DNA from: JAYOFM01 sp038117225 | GTDB taxonomy: Bacteria; Pseudomonadota; Alphaproteobacteria; Rhodospirillales; Casp-alpha2 | Assembly (NCBI GenBank): GCA_038117225.1 | Contig: JAYOFM010000001.1 | Span: 33,140 to 97,139 of the forward strand | Length of the DNA: 64,000 nt | Direction: 5' to 3' | In this document: in pieces, positions 38,582 to 47,790 of the stretch | Position numbering within the stretch: position 1 is the first letter of the stretch | Layout: each line of letters starts with the position of its first letter | Notes under the pieces: generated by a model | Databases searched by the model: none | The model's input: only the letters and a program-made list of their open reading frames with translations | Told to the model about the DNA's origin: nothing | Program-made: the position numbers and the translations under genes

Positions 38582-39991
38582 ATGACCCGCGAGGCCGCCA
38601 TCGACAAGGCGCTCGACTACTATGACGACGAGGACAAGGGATATTATAAGGATCTCGCCGACCGCGTCGCCGTGCCGACCGAAAGCCAGAACCCGGATCG
38701 TCTGTCAGAAAGCTATCGATATCTGCATGATTTCATGACTCCGGCGTTCGACGCCATGGGCTATAACTGTACGGTCTACGACAATCCGTTCGATGGCTTC
38801 GGCCCGGTCTTGCTGGCGACCCGAATCGAGGATGACGATCTGCCGACATTGCTGGGTTACGGCCACGGCGATGTAATTCGCGGCCAGGATGGTCGATGGG
38901 AAAATGACCGTGATCCGTGGGTACTGGATTTCGATGGGGACCGAGTCTATGGCCGCGGTACCGCCGACAACAAGGGCCAGCATACGGTACACATGGCGGC
39001 CGTGCGCTCGGTGATCGAGACACGGGGCGCGCTGGGATTCAACCACAAGTTCATCATCGAAATGGGCGAGGAAAACGGCTCCAAGGGATTTAAGGAACTG
39101 GTGGCGGCGGAGAAGGAAGATTTCGCCGCCGATGTGTATTTTGCATCCGACGGGCCGCGCGTTGACATGGCGCGCCCTAATTTGACGCTCGGTTGCCGGG
39201 GCACGCGAAACTTCGATCTCGTATTGAATTTACGCTCGGGCGGCCATCATTCCGGCAACTGGGGCGGTCTGCTGGCCAATCCCGGGGTCATTCTAAATCA
39301 CGCCATCGCCACCATCGTCGATGCCAGGGGCAAAATTCTGGTTGACGGCCTGCGACCGCCGCCTATTTCGAATTCCGTCCGCAACGCCTTGAAGGATGTG
39401 GTGCGCGAAGGTGGCGACGGCGCGCCCGACATCGATCACGATTGGGGCGAGCCGGGCCTGACGCCACCCGAGAAAGTCTACGCCTGGAATTCATTTGAGG
39501 TCCTGGCCTTCACCACTGGCAATCCGGAGAACCCGGTCAACGCGGTACCGCCGAGTGCGCGGGCCAATTGTCAGTTGCGCTATGTGGTCGGCACCGACGG
39601 CGACCGGGCCCCCGAGATCATTGCTGAACATTTGAAGGCCAATGGCTTCGATATGATCAGCGTTGAGGAGCCGCCGGCCGGCAACGCCGGACGCTTCGCC
39701 GCCGCGCGCACCGATCCGGAGCACCCGTGGGCCGGGTGGATGCGTGCCGCGGCCGAACGGACCTACGGCGACAGGGTCGCCGTGCTGCCAAATTCCGGCG
39801 GCTCCATCTGCAATGACGTGTTCCAGGACGTGCTCGGTATTCCGTTCGTCTGGATGCCGCTCAGCTATACCGGTTGCAATCAACACGCCCCCAACGAACA
39901 CATTTTGAAACCCCTGACTCGTGAAGGCATGCGTATGGTTTCGGGGGCTTATTGGGACATGGGCGATGCGGATTTGGGATATCGGCTATGA
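38582..39991 (+). CDS. M20-family metallopeptidase, paralogue 2 of 3
   Basis: A 469-residue homologue of the preceding gene with the same landmarks in the same places: RVAVPTESQNPDRL, GYGHGDVIRGQ, YGRGTADNKGQH, EMGEENGS, SDGPRV, GGHHSGNWGGLLANPG and CNQHAPNEHIL. AGAAGGAG before the ATG gives it its own ribosome-binding site, unlike neighbours that rely on overlap. It probably arose by tandem duplication and has diverged throughout, so the three paralogues may cleave different bonds or side chains of one substrate class. Confidence 0.93.
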   Translation: MTREAAIDKALDYYDDEDKGYYKDLADRVAVPTESQNPDRLSESYRYLHDFMTPAFDAMGYNCTVYDNPFDGFGPVLLATRIEDDDLPTLLGYGHGDVIRGQDGRWENDRDPWVLDFDGDRVYGRGTADNKGQHTVHMAAVRSVIETRGALGFNHKFIIEMGEENGSKGFKELVAAEKEDFAADVYFASDGPRVDMARPNLTLGCRGTRNFDLVLNLRSGGHHSGNWGGLLANPGVILNHAIATIVDARGKILVDGLRPPPISNSVRNALKDVVREGGDGAPDIDHDWGEPGLTPPEKVYAWNSFEVLAFTTGNPENPVNAVPPSARANCQLRYVVGTDGDRAPEIIAEHLKANGFDMISVEEPPAGNAGRFAAARTDPEHPWAGWMRAAAERTYGDRVAVLPNSGGSICNDVFQDVLGIPFVWMPLSYTGCNQHAPNEHILKPLTREGMRMVSGAYWDMGDADLGYRL

Positions 39992-41388
39992 GCCGCGATG
40001 CCGCCATTGGCCAGGCCGAGCGCTATTTCGACGATGGTGAGTTCTTCACCGACCTGGCGCGCCGGGTCGCCATTCCGTCGACCAGCCAGGACGATGCCCA
40101 CAAGCCCGATCTGGACTATTACCTGAACGGCGAGATGACGCCCTGGCTCGAAGCGCGCGGCTTCGAATGTCGAACCTATCCTAACCCGAAAGAAGGGGGC
40201 CCGCCGTTTCTAGTGGCGACGCGGACGGAAGGCGAAAATCTGCCCACGGTAATGACCTATGGCCATGGGGACGTGGTGCTCGGTCACGAGGGGCGCTGGG
40301 CCGAGGATCGTAATCCGTGGAAACTGGATCGCGTCGGCGAAGGCGCCGAGGAACGCTGGTATGGCCGCGGTACCGCCGACAACAAGGCGCAGCACACGCT
40401 CAATCTCGCGGCCATGGACGCGGTGTTGGCGGAACGCGGATCGCTCGGCTTCAACGTTGTCGCCATGATCGAAACCGGCGAGGAAGTGGGATCGCCCGGT
40501 ATCCGAGATTTCGCTCGCCAGCACGCCGATCTGTTCACGAAGTGCGATCTGCTGGTGGCGTCTGACGGCCCGCGCATCAAGCCGAGTCAGGCGACGATTT
40601 TCCTTGGCTCGCGTCAGGTATTCAATTTCTGGATGAACTTGAAGCTCCGCGACGGCGGCCATCATTCGGGAAACTGGGGAGGCCTGCTGGCCAATCCAGG
40701 GGTCATCCTGAGCCATGCCATGGCATCCATTGTCGATGCCCGGGGTCGTATCAAGCTGGATGCCCTGCGGCCGCCGCCGATGTCCAATTCTGTTCGCGAG
40801 GCGATCGCCAAGCTGACCATCGACGGCGGCGAGGGCGCGCCGGAAATCGATCCTGACTGGGGCGAACCGGGCCTCACGCCGGCCGAACGGGTGTTCGCCT
40901 CGAACACCTTCGAGGTTCTGGCCATGGAGACCGGCAATCCCGCCAACCCGGTGAACGCGGTGCCCTACCGTGCCCGCATGGCCTGCCATATCCGTTATGT
41001 CGCCGGGTCGGACCCGGAGACATTTCTGCCGGCCATTCGCGCGCATCTCGACGCCAACGGCTTCGAGGCGGTGGAACTGTACATGCGGCGCGAGGAAATC
41101 GCTCCGGCGACGCGGCTGGACCCCGATCATCCGTGGGCTAGGTGGGCAGTTTCCTCCATTGAGCGGACGACCGGCGAAGAGGTCGCCGTGATTCCCAACC
41201 TCGGCGGCACGCTGCCGAATGATGCATTCGCCACCATACTCGGCCTGCCGACGATCTGGGTGCCGCATTCCTATGCTGGCTGTAATCAGCATGCCCCGAA
41301 CGAGCATGTGCTGGCCTCGGTGATGCGGGATTCCCTACGCGTCATGGCGGGCTTGTGGTGGGATTTGGGCGCGGGAGACGCGCCGTGA
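39988..41388 (+). CDS. M20-family metallopeptidase, paralogue 3 of 3
   Basis: A 466-residue member of the same trio, the most divergent: the start reads RVAIPSTSQDDAHK, the ligand loop MTYGHGDVVLGHEG, then WYGRGTADNKAQHTLN, ETGEEVGSPGI, SDGPRI and GCNQHAPNEHVL. All metal-binding positions remain. It starts at ATG 39988, overlapping the previous stop by 4 nt (ATGA); a longer frame from 39952 lies inside the previous gene. It overlaps the amidase by 4 nt downstream. Confidence 0.93.
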   Translation: MSRDAAIGQAERYFDDGEFFTDLARRVAIPSTSQDDAHKPDLDYYLNGEMTPWLEARGFECRTYPNPKEGGPPFLVATRTEGENLPTVMTYGHGDVVLGHEGRWAEDRNPWKLDRVGEGAEERWYGRGTADNKAQHTLNLAAMDAVLAERGSLGFNVVAMIETGEEVGSPGIRDFARQHADLFTKCDLLVASDGPRIKPSQATIFLGSRQVFNFWMNLKLRDGGHHSGNWGGLLANPGVILSHAMASIVDARGRIKLDALRPPPMSNSVREAIAKLTIDGGEGAPEIDPDWGEPGLTPAERVFASNTFEVLAMETGNPANPVNAVPYRARMACHIRYVAGSDPETFLPAIRAHLDANGFEAVELYMRREEIAPATRLDPDHPWARWAVSSIERTTGEEVAVIPNLGGTLPNDAFATILGLPTIWVPHSYAGCNQHAPNEHVLASVMRDSLRVMAGLWWDLGAGDAP

Positions 41389-42818
41389 GCGCGCTCTGCG
41401 AAATGACCGCCACGGACCTGCGCCGGCTCATCGCCACCGGCGATGTTTCACCGGTGGAACTGTTGGAAAGTTGCATTGACCGCATCGAGCAGACCAACGG
41501 TGCGGTCAACGCCATCGTCGCCACATGCTATGACCGCGCCCGAGCCGAGGCCAAGGCCGCCGAGGCGGCCGTACGTGCCGGGGATGTACTGCCGCCACTG
41601 CACGGCTTACCCGTCGCCATCAAGGACCTGAACGAAACCGAGGGTTTGCGAACCACGTTCGGCTCGCCGCTTTATGCCGATCATATCCCCGACAGGGACG
41701 AAGCCCTGGTGGCCGGGCTGCGCGCCGCCGGCGCAATCGTCATCGGAAAATCAAACACGCCGGAATTCGGTGCCGGCACCAATACATCCAACCGTGTCTA
41801 CGGGCCGACGCGGAACCCGTTCGACCTTGAACGCACGTCCGGCGGCTCTTCCGGTGGTTCGGCGGTTGCCTTGGCGACCGACATGGTGCCTATCGCCCAT
41901 GGATCGGATACCGGTGGTAGCCTGCGCAACCCGGCGACCTGGTGCGGTGTCGTCGGCTTCCGGCCGACGCCCGGACTTGTGCCGCGTGAAAACCGCAACG
42001 TGAACTACACGCACTTCAACGTCCAAGGGCCGATGGCGCGAACGGTGTCGGATGTTGCGTTGATGATGACCGGGCTCGCCGCCGACGATGTTCGTGATCC
42101 CATGGCCCATCCGGTCGATGCGATGGTCTTCGCCGATCCGCCTCCGATCGATATCGCCGGCCTGCGTGTTGCCTGGTCGGAAGACCTGGGGGTCGCGCCG
42201 ATGGATGATGGCATTCGTGCCACATTCCGGGATCGCATGGCGGCCATCGCAAGCTTTTTCAAGTCGTGTTATCGACGCGATCCGGATTTTTCGGAGGCGC
42301 GAGATGTGTTTTGGGCTCTGCGGTCAGTGACCTTCCTCGCCAATCATCGCGAACGCTACGAGAAGCATGGCCGTGACCTGGCGCCCAACGTGGTCGCCAA
42401 CGTGGAGGCTGGTCTCGCCATGTCATTGGCCGACGTGGCGGCGGCGGAACAGGGCTGGGCGCGGCTCTATCGCGGCTTCGAGGAGTATTTCGCGGATATC
42501 GATCTGCTGATTGTGCCCGGCAACGCCATTCCCAGTTTCCGTATCGACGACGGTATTCCCAAGCAGGTCGGCGGCAAGCCGATGGAGAACTACATGGATG
42601 CCTCGTTGGTGCGATCCGCGTTGACGCTAACGGGGCATCCTGTTCTGGCATTGCCGGCGGGTGTCGATCATCTTGGGTTGCCTTTCGGCGTTCAGGTCGT
42701 CGGCCCCCGGCGCGGTGACTTATTCCTGCTTGGCGCCGCCGCCGCTTTGGAAAATCATATGGCCGGCACCGCCTCGCTGGCGCGCCCGCGCCCCAACATC
42801 AAGGACCTGATATCATGA
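41385..42818 (+). CDS. Amidase-signature family hydrolase, paralogue 1 of 2
   Basis: A 477-residue amidase with a complete Ser-cisSer-Lys triad: Lys80 in GLPVAIKD, Ser155 in TSGGSSGGSA and Ser179 in GSDTGGSLRNPA, with the usual 24-residue spacing between the serines. It should hydrolyse an amide to acid and ammonia or amine. The GTG at 41385 overlaps the previous stop (GTGA) and is favoured; ATG 41403 is the alternative. It is coupled to the second amidase by ATGA. Confidence 0.92.
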   Translation: MSALCEMTATDLRRLIATGDVSPVELLESCIDRIEQTNGAVNAIVATCYDRARAEAKAAEAAVRAGDVLPPLHGLPVAIKDLNETEGLRTTFGSPLYADHIPDRDEALVAGLRAAGAIVIGKSNTPEFGAGTNTSNRVYGPTRNPFDLERTSGGSSGGSAVALATDMVPIAHGSDTGGSLRNPATWCGVVGFRPTPGLVPRENRNVNYTHFNVQGPMARTVSDVALMMTGLAADDVRDPMAHPVDAMVFADPPPIDIAGLRVAWSEDLGVAPMDDGIRATFRDRMAAIASFFKSCYRRDPDFSEARDVFWALRSVTFLANHRERYEKHGRDLAPNVVANVEAGLAMSLADVAAAEQGWARLYRGFEEYFADIDLLIVPGNAIPSFRIDDGIPKQVGGKPMENYMDASLVRSALTLTGHPVLALPAGVDHLGLPFGVQVVGPRRGDLFLLGAAAALENHMAGTASLARPRPNIKDLIS

Positions 42819-44251
42819 GTGAGCCTTGTGACATGCCCGCCGTGGAAGCGCGGCGCCTGATTGCCGAGAAGCTACTGTCACCGGTGGAACTAGTGGAGAG
42901 CTGTATCGACCGGATCGAACGCGTCAACGGCACGGTCAACGCCGTCGTCGCCACTGATTTCGATGACGCGCTTGATACTGCCCGCGAGGCGGAACGGGCG
43001 GTTATATCCGGTAAGCCGCTGGGGCGGCTGCATGGCCTGCCGATCGGGATCAAGGATCTGGAAACGACGAAGGGCCTGCGGACCACGCTAGGTTCCAGGC
43101 TCTACGCCGACAACATGCCGCTAGCGGACCAGGGGTCCGTCGCGCGCATTCGCGAGGCTGGCGGAATTATTTTGGGGAAGACCAACACGCCGGAGTTTGG
43201 CGCCGGCGCCAACACCCGAAATCTGGTCTACGGCGCCACCGGCAACCCGTTTGATCCGGTGAAGACGTGTGGTGGGTCCTCCGGTGGTTCCGCCGTGGCG
43301 TTGGCGTGCGGCATGACGTCGCTGGCGACGGGTTCGGATTATGGCGGCAGCTTGCGTACGCCGGCCGGGTTCTCGGGCGTTGTCGGCTTTCGGCCATCAC
43401 CCGGCGTGGTACCGGCGGAGAAACGCGCCATCGGGCTCAACCCCTATTCGGTCCTCGGTCCCATGGGACGCAGCGTCGCCGACGCCGCATTACTGCTGTC
43501 GGCCCAGGTGGCCCACGATGCCCGTGATCCATTTTCGGGACCTGTCGACCCGGCGCTGACGCAACCGCTGGCGCCGGCGGATTTATCAAGTCTCCGAGTT
43601 GCTATTTCCGAAGACCTGGGCGTGGCGCCGGTGTCGAAAGATATTCGCGGTGTGTTCGGCGAGCGGGTGGCGATGTTCCGCGATGCCTTCGCCGAGGCGC
43701 AAGATCGCAATCCGGGCTTCGGTCCCGATGTGCATGAGGTCTTCGAGATCACCCGCGGCATCAATTTCGCCGGCATGCACCAGGACAAGGTGCGGCTGCA
43801 CGCCGATGATCTCAGTCCCAATGTGGTTGATAACACGCGGCGCGGGCTTGAGGTGACGGCGAGTCAGATGGGCTGGGCAACGGTCGAACAGAATAATATC
43901 CGCCAACAGTATCTCAGTTTGTTCGACGACATCGATGTGCTAATTTGCCCGGTCGCCGCGGTGACACCTTTCCCGCACGAAATTTGGTACGTCGACATCA
44001 TCGACGGTCAGGCGATGCCGACCTATATGCGCTGGTTGGCGCTCAGTTACGCGCTGACCATGGCGACACCGCCGGTGGTGGCGCTGCCCTGCGGTGTCGA
44101 TCATCTGGGCATGCCGTTCGGTATCCAGATCGCCGGCAAACCGGGCGCCGACCGCCAGGTGTTGGAAGTTGCTCTCGGACTCGAACGGATGCTGCAGGCG
44201 GCGCCGCCGACGGCGCGGCCGGTTCCCGATCTCGAAAAACTGGAAGGATAA
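42815..44251 (+). CDS. Amidase-signature family hydrolase, paralogue 2 of 2
   Basis: A 478-residue amidase with the same triad at the same numbering: Lys80, Ser155 (TCGGSSGGSA) and Ser179 (GSDYGGSLRTPA). It is clearly a tandem paralogue of its upstream neighbour, with similar ends (HLGLPFGVQV versus HLGMPFGIQI) but different substrate-pocket loops. It starts in an ATGA overlap and ends 7 nt before the M81 gene. Substrate unknown. Confidence 0.92.
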   Translation: MSEPCDMPAVEARRLIAEKLLSPVELVESCIDRIERVNGTVNAVVATDFDDALDTAREAERAVISGKPLGRLHGLPIGIKDLETTKGLRTTLGSRLYADNMPLADQGSVARIREAGGIILGKTNTPEFGAGANTRNLVYGATGNPFDPVKTCGGSSGGSAVALACGMTSLATGSDYGGSLRTPAGFSGVVGFRPSPGVVPAEKRAIGLNPYSVLGPMGRSVADAALLLSAQVAHDARDPFSGPVDPALTQPLAPADLSSLRVAISEDLGVAPVSKDIRGVFGERVAMFRDAFAEAQDRNPGFGPDVHEVFEITRGINFAGMHQDKVRLHADDLSPNVVDNTRRGLEVTASQMGWATVEQNNIRQQYLSLFDDIDVLICPVAAVTPFPHEIWYVDIIDGQAMPTYMRWLALSYALTMATPPVVALPCGVDHLGMPFGIQIAGKPGADRQVLEVALGLERMLQAAPPTARPVPDLEKLEG

Positions 44252-44258
44252 CTCTCGC

Positions 44259-45740
44259 ATGCGCCTGTTCACCGCCTGCCTTGGTACCGAAACCCACACC
44301 GGCGCCCCCTTGCCGACGGATTTGCGATCCTTCGAGGAATCCTATCTGGTGCGCGGCGGCGCCCACCCGGAAGGCAAGGTCAACATGTTCGGCGTGCCGC
44401 TGGTCATGTGGCGCGAACGGGCGGAGGCGCGAGGCTGGGAGGTGGTCGAAAGCGTCTGCGGTTTCGCCACGCCGTCGGGTCTCGTGGTGCGCCGGGTTTA
44501 TGAAGACCTGCGTGACGAAATATTGCGCGATCTGGAAGCGGCGATGCCGGTGGATGGCGTGCTGCTCAGCCTGCATGGGGCGATGGTGGTCGATGGCTAT
44601 GGCGCCGCCGAGGGCGATCTGGTCGAGCGCATTCGCGCCATTATCGGCCCCGGCGTGCCGATGGGGGCCGAGTTCGATCTGCATTGCCACTTGTCAAAAC
44701 GCCTGTGCGATGACCTGACCGCACTGGTTATCTACAAGGAATATCCGCACACGGATTTCGCCGCCCGCGCCGAAGAGGTCTGGCGGCTGATCGAGGGCAA
44801 GCTCGACGGCACCCTCAATCCGGTGATGAGCGTGCACGACTGCCGCATGGTCGGCCTGTTCCACACCACCCGCGAACCCATGCGCGGTTACGTCGACCGC
44901 ATGGCAGCGCTGGAGGGCAAGGACGGCGTGTTGTCGGTCTCGCTCGGGCACGGGTTTCCCTGGGGAGACGTCCTGGAAGAAGGTGCCCGCGTTGTCGTCG
45001 TTACCGATGGTGACAAGGCTGGCGGCGACGCCCTCGCCGAACGCCTGGGTCGCGAGCTCTGGGACCTGCGTGACGACATCACGCCCATATACAGTGATAT
45101 GGAAACCGCCATCACCGATGCCCTGAGTGCCGAAAGCGGCCCTGTCGTCCTCGCCGACATGTCGGACAATCCCGGTGGCGGCGCCCCCGGCGATAGCACG
45201 TTTATCGTCCGGCGCCTGCTTGAGCGGGGCATCGGCATGGCCGCCGTCGGCGGTATTTGGGACCCGGTCGCGGCCGCCATTTGTCTCGGCGCCGGCGAGG
45301 GGGCGACCATCGACCTTCGCCTCGGCGGCAAGACCGGGCCGACATCCGGTGATCCGTTGGATCTTCGCGTCACGGTTCGCAAGGTGCTGCCGGATCACAC
45401 GGTGGAAGCCCTTGGTGGTTCGAAGCGTTACATGGGGGATACCGTCTGGGCCGCTGCCGAGGGCATCGATTTCGTTATCCACGCGGCACGCTGTCAGAAT
45501 ACCACACCCAACATGTTCACGGACCTCGGTATCGACATCATGTCGAAGAAAATTCTGGTGGTGAAATCCATGCAGCATTTCCATGCCGCCTATGCCCCGC
45601 TCGCGTCACAGGTCATATACGTCGCCGCTCCGGGCACGTTGATCTGGGACATGCGCGAGTTTCCGTACGAGAAACTAGCGCGTCCGGTATGGCCGCTCGA
45701 CGATGACCCGTGGACGTCCAACGCCGAAAGAGAATGGTAA
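44259..45740 (+). CDS. M81-family (MlrC-like) metallopeptidase, divergent paralogue
   Basis: A 493-residue M81 protein starting MRLFTACLGTETHTGAPLPT. Landmarks: LSLHGAMVVDGYGAAEG, EFDLHCHLSKRL (where the relatives have DLHANVTDRM), YKEYPHTDFAARAEE, MSDNPGGGAPGDSTFIV and KSMQHFHAAYAPLA. Metal-binding His/Asp positions appear intact, so it should be active, with altered specificity. GGAAGGA lies 11 nt before the ATG. Its stop codon shares a base with the start of the next M81 gene (TAATG). Confidence 0.88.
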   Translation: MRLFTACLGTETHTGAPLPTDLRSFEESYLVRGGAHPEGKVNMFGVPLVMWRERAEARGWEVVESVCGFATPSGLVVRRVYEDLRDEILRDLEAAMPVDGVLLSLHGAMVVDGYGAAEGDLVERIRAIIGPGVPMGAEFDLHCHLSKRLCDDLTALVIYKEYPHTDFAARAEEVWRLIEGKLDGTLNPVMSVHDCRMVGLFHTTREPMRGYVDRMAALEGKDGVLSVSLGHGFPWGDVLEEGARVVVVTDGDKAGGDALAERLGRELWDLRDDITPIYSDMETAITDALSAESGPVVLADMSDNPGGGAPGDSTFIVRRLLERGIGMAAVGGIWDPVAAAICLGAGEGATIDLRLGGKTGPTSGDPLDLRVTVRKVLPDHTVEALGGSKRYMGDTVWAAAEGIDFVIHAARCQNTTPNMFTDLGIDIMSKKILVVKSMQHFHAAYAPLASQVIYVAAPGTLIWDMREFPYEKLARPVWPLDDDPWTSNAEREW

Positions 45741-47227
45741 TGGCGCCGCCGCGCATTCTGATTGCCGGTTTCAAGCACGAGACCAATACCTTCGCCAAGC
45801 TGCCGACCGATCAGGCGGCCTATGATGCGCGGGCCTGGGTTGTTGGTGATGATATCCAACGGACCTATGCGGGAACCAAGACGGAAATTGCCGCGTTCAT
45901 CGATGCCTGCGATCGCCACGGTTGGATACCGGTTTATGGCATCTGTGCCGACGCCACGCCATCGGGCAAGGTGACCCGCGACGTGCATGACCGGGTCAGC
46001 GGAATGATCTGTGACGCGGCCACCCGCGACGGCGGTGTCGACGCCGTGTTGCTTCAACTGCATGGCGCCATGGTCGCCGACCACGATGAGGATGGGGAAG
46101 GGGCGCTGCTGGCAGCGCTGCGCGATGTCGTCGGACCGGACGTGCCGATCGCCGTGACCCTCGATCTGCATGCCAACGTCACCGACCGAATGGCCGAATT
46201 GGCGGACATCATGGTCAGTTACCGCACCTATCCGCACATCGATCAGTATGAAATCGCGACGACGGCGGCCGATCTCCTGGCGCGCACGCTGGCCGGCGAG
46301 ATTTCGCCGAGCGTTTTTGTCGCCCGGGGGCCACAGCTGGATGGTGCCGACCACGGCCGCACCACGGCGCCGGGGCCGATGCTGGAGGTGCTGTCCCGCG
46401 CCGATGGACTGCTGAACGAATCCGGCGTACTCGCCGCTTCCATCAACGCCGGCTTCCCTTGGGCCGACATTTACGACGCCGGGCCGTCGGCGGTCATCGT
46501 CGGTGACGGGAAGGACGCGCGCTACGCCGACATGGCGGCGGGACTGATGGACTACGTGTGGGAAACCCGAGACGTGAAAACGATCGAGACGGTTTCCAAC
46601 GCCGTTGCGATCGATATCGCGCGGGCCAAGGGCCGAGTTGGTTCGCCGGTGATCATCGCCGATTTCGCCGACAATCCCGGCGGCGGCGGATACGGTGATT
46701 CGACCGGGTTGTTGCGTGCGATCATTGATGCCGGTCTCTCAGATGTGGCGATCGGCACAATCTTCGATCCGGATTGTGCCGCCGCGTGCCATGCGGCGGG
46801 GAAAGGCGCGGAATTGACCCTGGCGATTGGCGGCAAGGTCGATGGCCAATTCGGCCCGCCGATCGAGGCAACGGGTACCGTGACGGCGCTCGCCAACGGC
46901 CGGTTCAATCTGGAGGGCCCGATGACCGCGGGTGTCGCCATCGACTGCGGGCCTTCCGCCGTGTTCAAGATTGGCGGTGTCGAGGTGGTGTTGATTTCGA
47001 AGCGTTACCAGAACTACGACCGCATGTATTTCAAACACGTCGGCATCGAACCCGCCGAACGGGCCGTGCTGGTGGTAAAATCCGCGCAGCACTTCCGCGC
47101 CGCGTACGCACCTATCGCGTCTCATATCGTCGTCGTCGATGCCGGCGACGGCACCACGTCGCACGCGCTCGATAGCCTGCCATACCGTCATATCAGGCGG
47201 CCCATTTGGCCGCTTGATGACATCTAG
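45740..47227 (+). CDS. M81-family (MlrC-like) metallopeptidase
   Basis: A 495-residue M81 protein closer to the one at 28232 than to its immediate neighbour: ILIAGFKHETNTFAKLPTD, LQLHGAMVADHDEDGEG, TLDLHANVTDRM, YRTYPHIDQYEI, FADNPGGGGYGDST and KSAQHFRAAYAPIA. Starts in a TAATG overlap; a preceding in-frame ATG at 45734 is possible. It is the last gene of the importer-hydrolase operon; a convergent small secreted-protein gene begins 6 nt later. Confidence 0.9.
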   Translation: MAPPRILIAGFKHETNTFAKLPTDQAAYDARAWVVGDDIQRTYAGTKTEIAAFIDACDRHGWIPVYGICADATPSGKVTRDVHDRVSGMICDAATRDGGVDAVLLQLHGAMVADHDEDGEGALLAALRDVVGPDVPIAVTLDLHANVTDRMAELADIMVSYRTYPHIDQYEIATTAADLLARTLAGEISPSVFVARGPQLDGADHGRTTAPGPMLEVLSRADGLLNESGVLAASINAGFPWADIYDAGPSAVIVGDGKDARYADMAAGLMDYVWETRDVKTIETVSNAVAIDIARAKGRVGSPVIIADFADNPGGGGYGDSTGLLRAIIDAGLSDVAIGTIFDPDCAAACHAAGKGAELTLAIGGKVDGQFGPPIEATGTVTALANGRFNLEGPMTAGVAIDCGPSAVFKIGGVEVVLISKRYQNYDRMYFKHVGIEPAERAVLVVKSAQHFRAAYAPIASHIVVVDAGDGTTSHALDSLPYRHIRRPIWPLDDI

Positions 47228-47233
47228 AACCGG

Positions 47234-47647
47234 CTATTTTTTCTTGACCTTCAGGCAGGGGTTCTTGCCCGGCGTCTTGACCTTTTTCTCGCAGGTCTGA
47301 AATACTTTCTGACCGATCTTCAAATCATCCAACGTCTGATCACGGGGCTGCGCCGCGTAGACCATCTGATTGGAATAGCTGTAACCCAGCAGCTTGATCT
47401 TCCGCACCTTGCCGCCGGCATCCTTGACGTGGGCGGCGCTTTTGGGAATGCAGGCAGGGCAGCCCACATCGACATAAAAGAAGCCGAGATCGGCGTCTTT
47501 GCGGACGATTTTTCCGATCTGGAACTCCCGCTCGGCTGCATCGGCTGTCGTCGTCAAGGTCATGGTCGCGAATAGGACCACGGCGGCGAACGATAGGAAA
47601 AATCGCACGCCCGGCACGCGGGCGCTGGATGGTTGGATCGGCTGCAT
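47234..47647 (-). CDS. Secreted hypothetical protein with conserved Cys residues
   Basis: A 137-residue protein with a Sec signal peptide (hydrophobic residues about 15-33, cleavage after ADA). The mature part has a DVGCPACIPKSA motif and two further Cys near the end (QTCEKK, NPCLKVKKK), which could form disulfides, and a Lys-rich tail. No family is recognised. A GGAG lies about 12 nt before the ATG at 47647. It converges on the M81 gene and diverges from the GNAT gene. Confidence 0.6.
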   Translation of the reverse strand: MQPIQPSSARVPGVRFFLSFAAVVLFATMTLTTTADAAEREFQIGKIVRKDADLGFFYVDVGCPACIPKSAAHVKDAGGKVRKIKLLGYSYSNQMVYAAQPRDQTLDDLKIGQKVFQTCEKKVKTPGKNPCLKVKKK

Positions 47648-47790
47648 ATCAATGGGGTCTCCGTTTCGAATGCTTCCCGGTGTCACGCCGGCTGGAACCG
47701 GTCTTGATCAACGTCCTTTTTGCCACGCCGGGGCGGGAAAGAAAAACGGAAACAGGGGGCAAGGCGCGATCCATGGTGTAAACTATGCTC

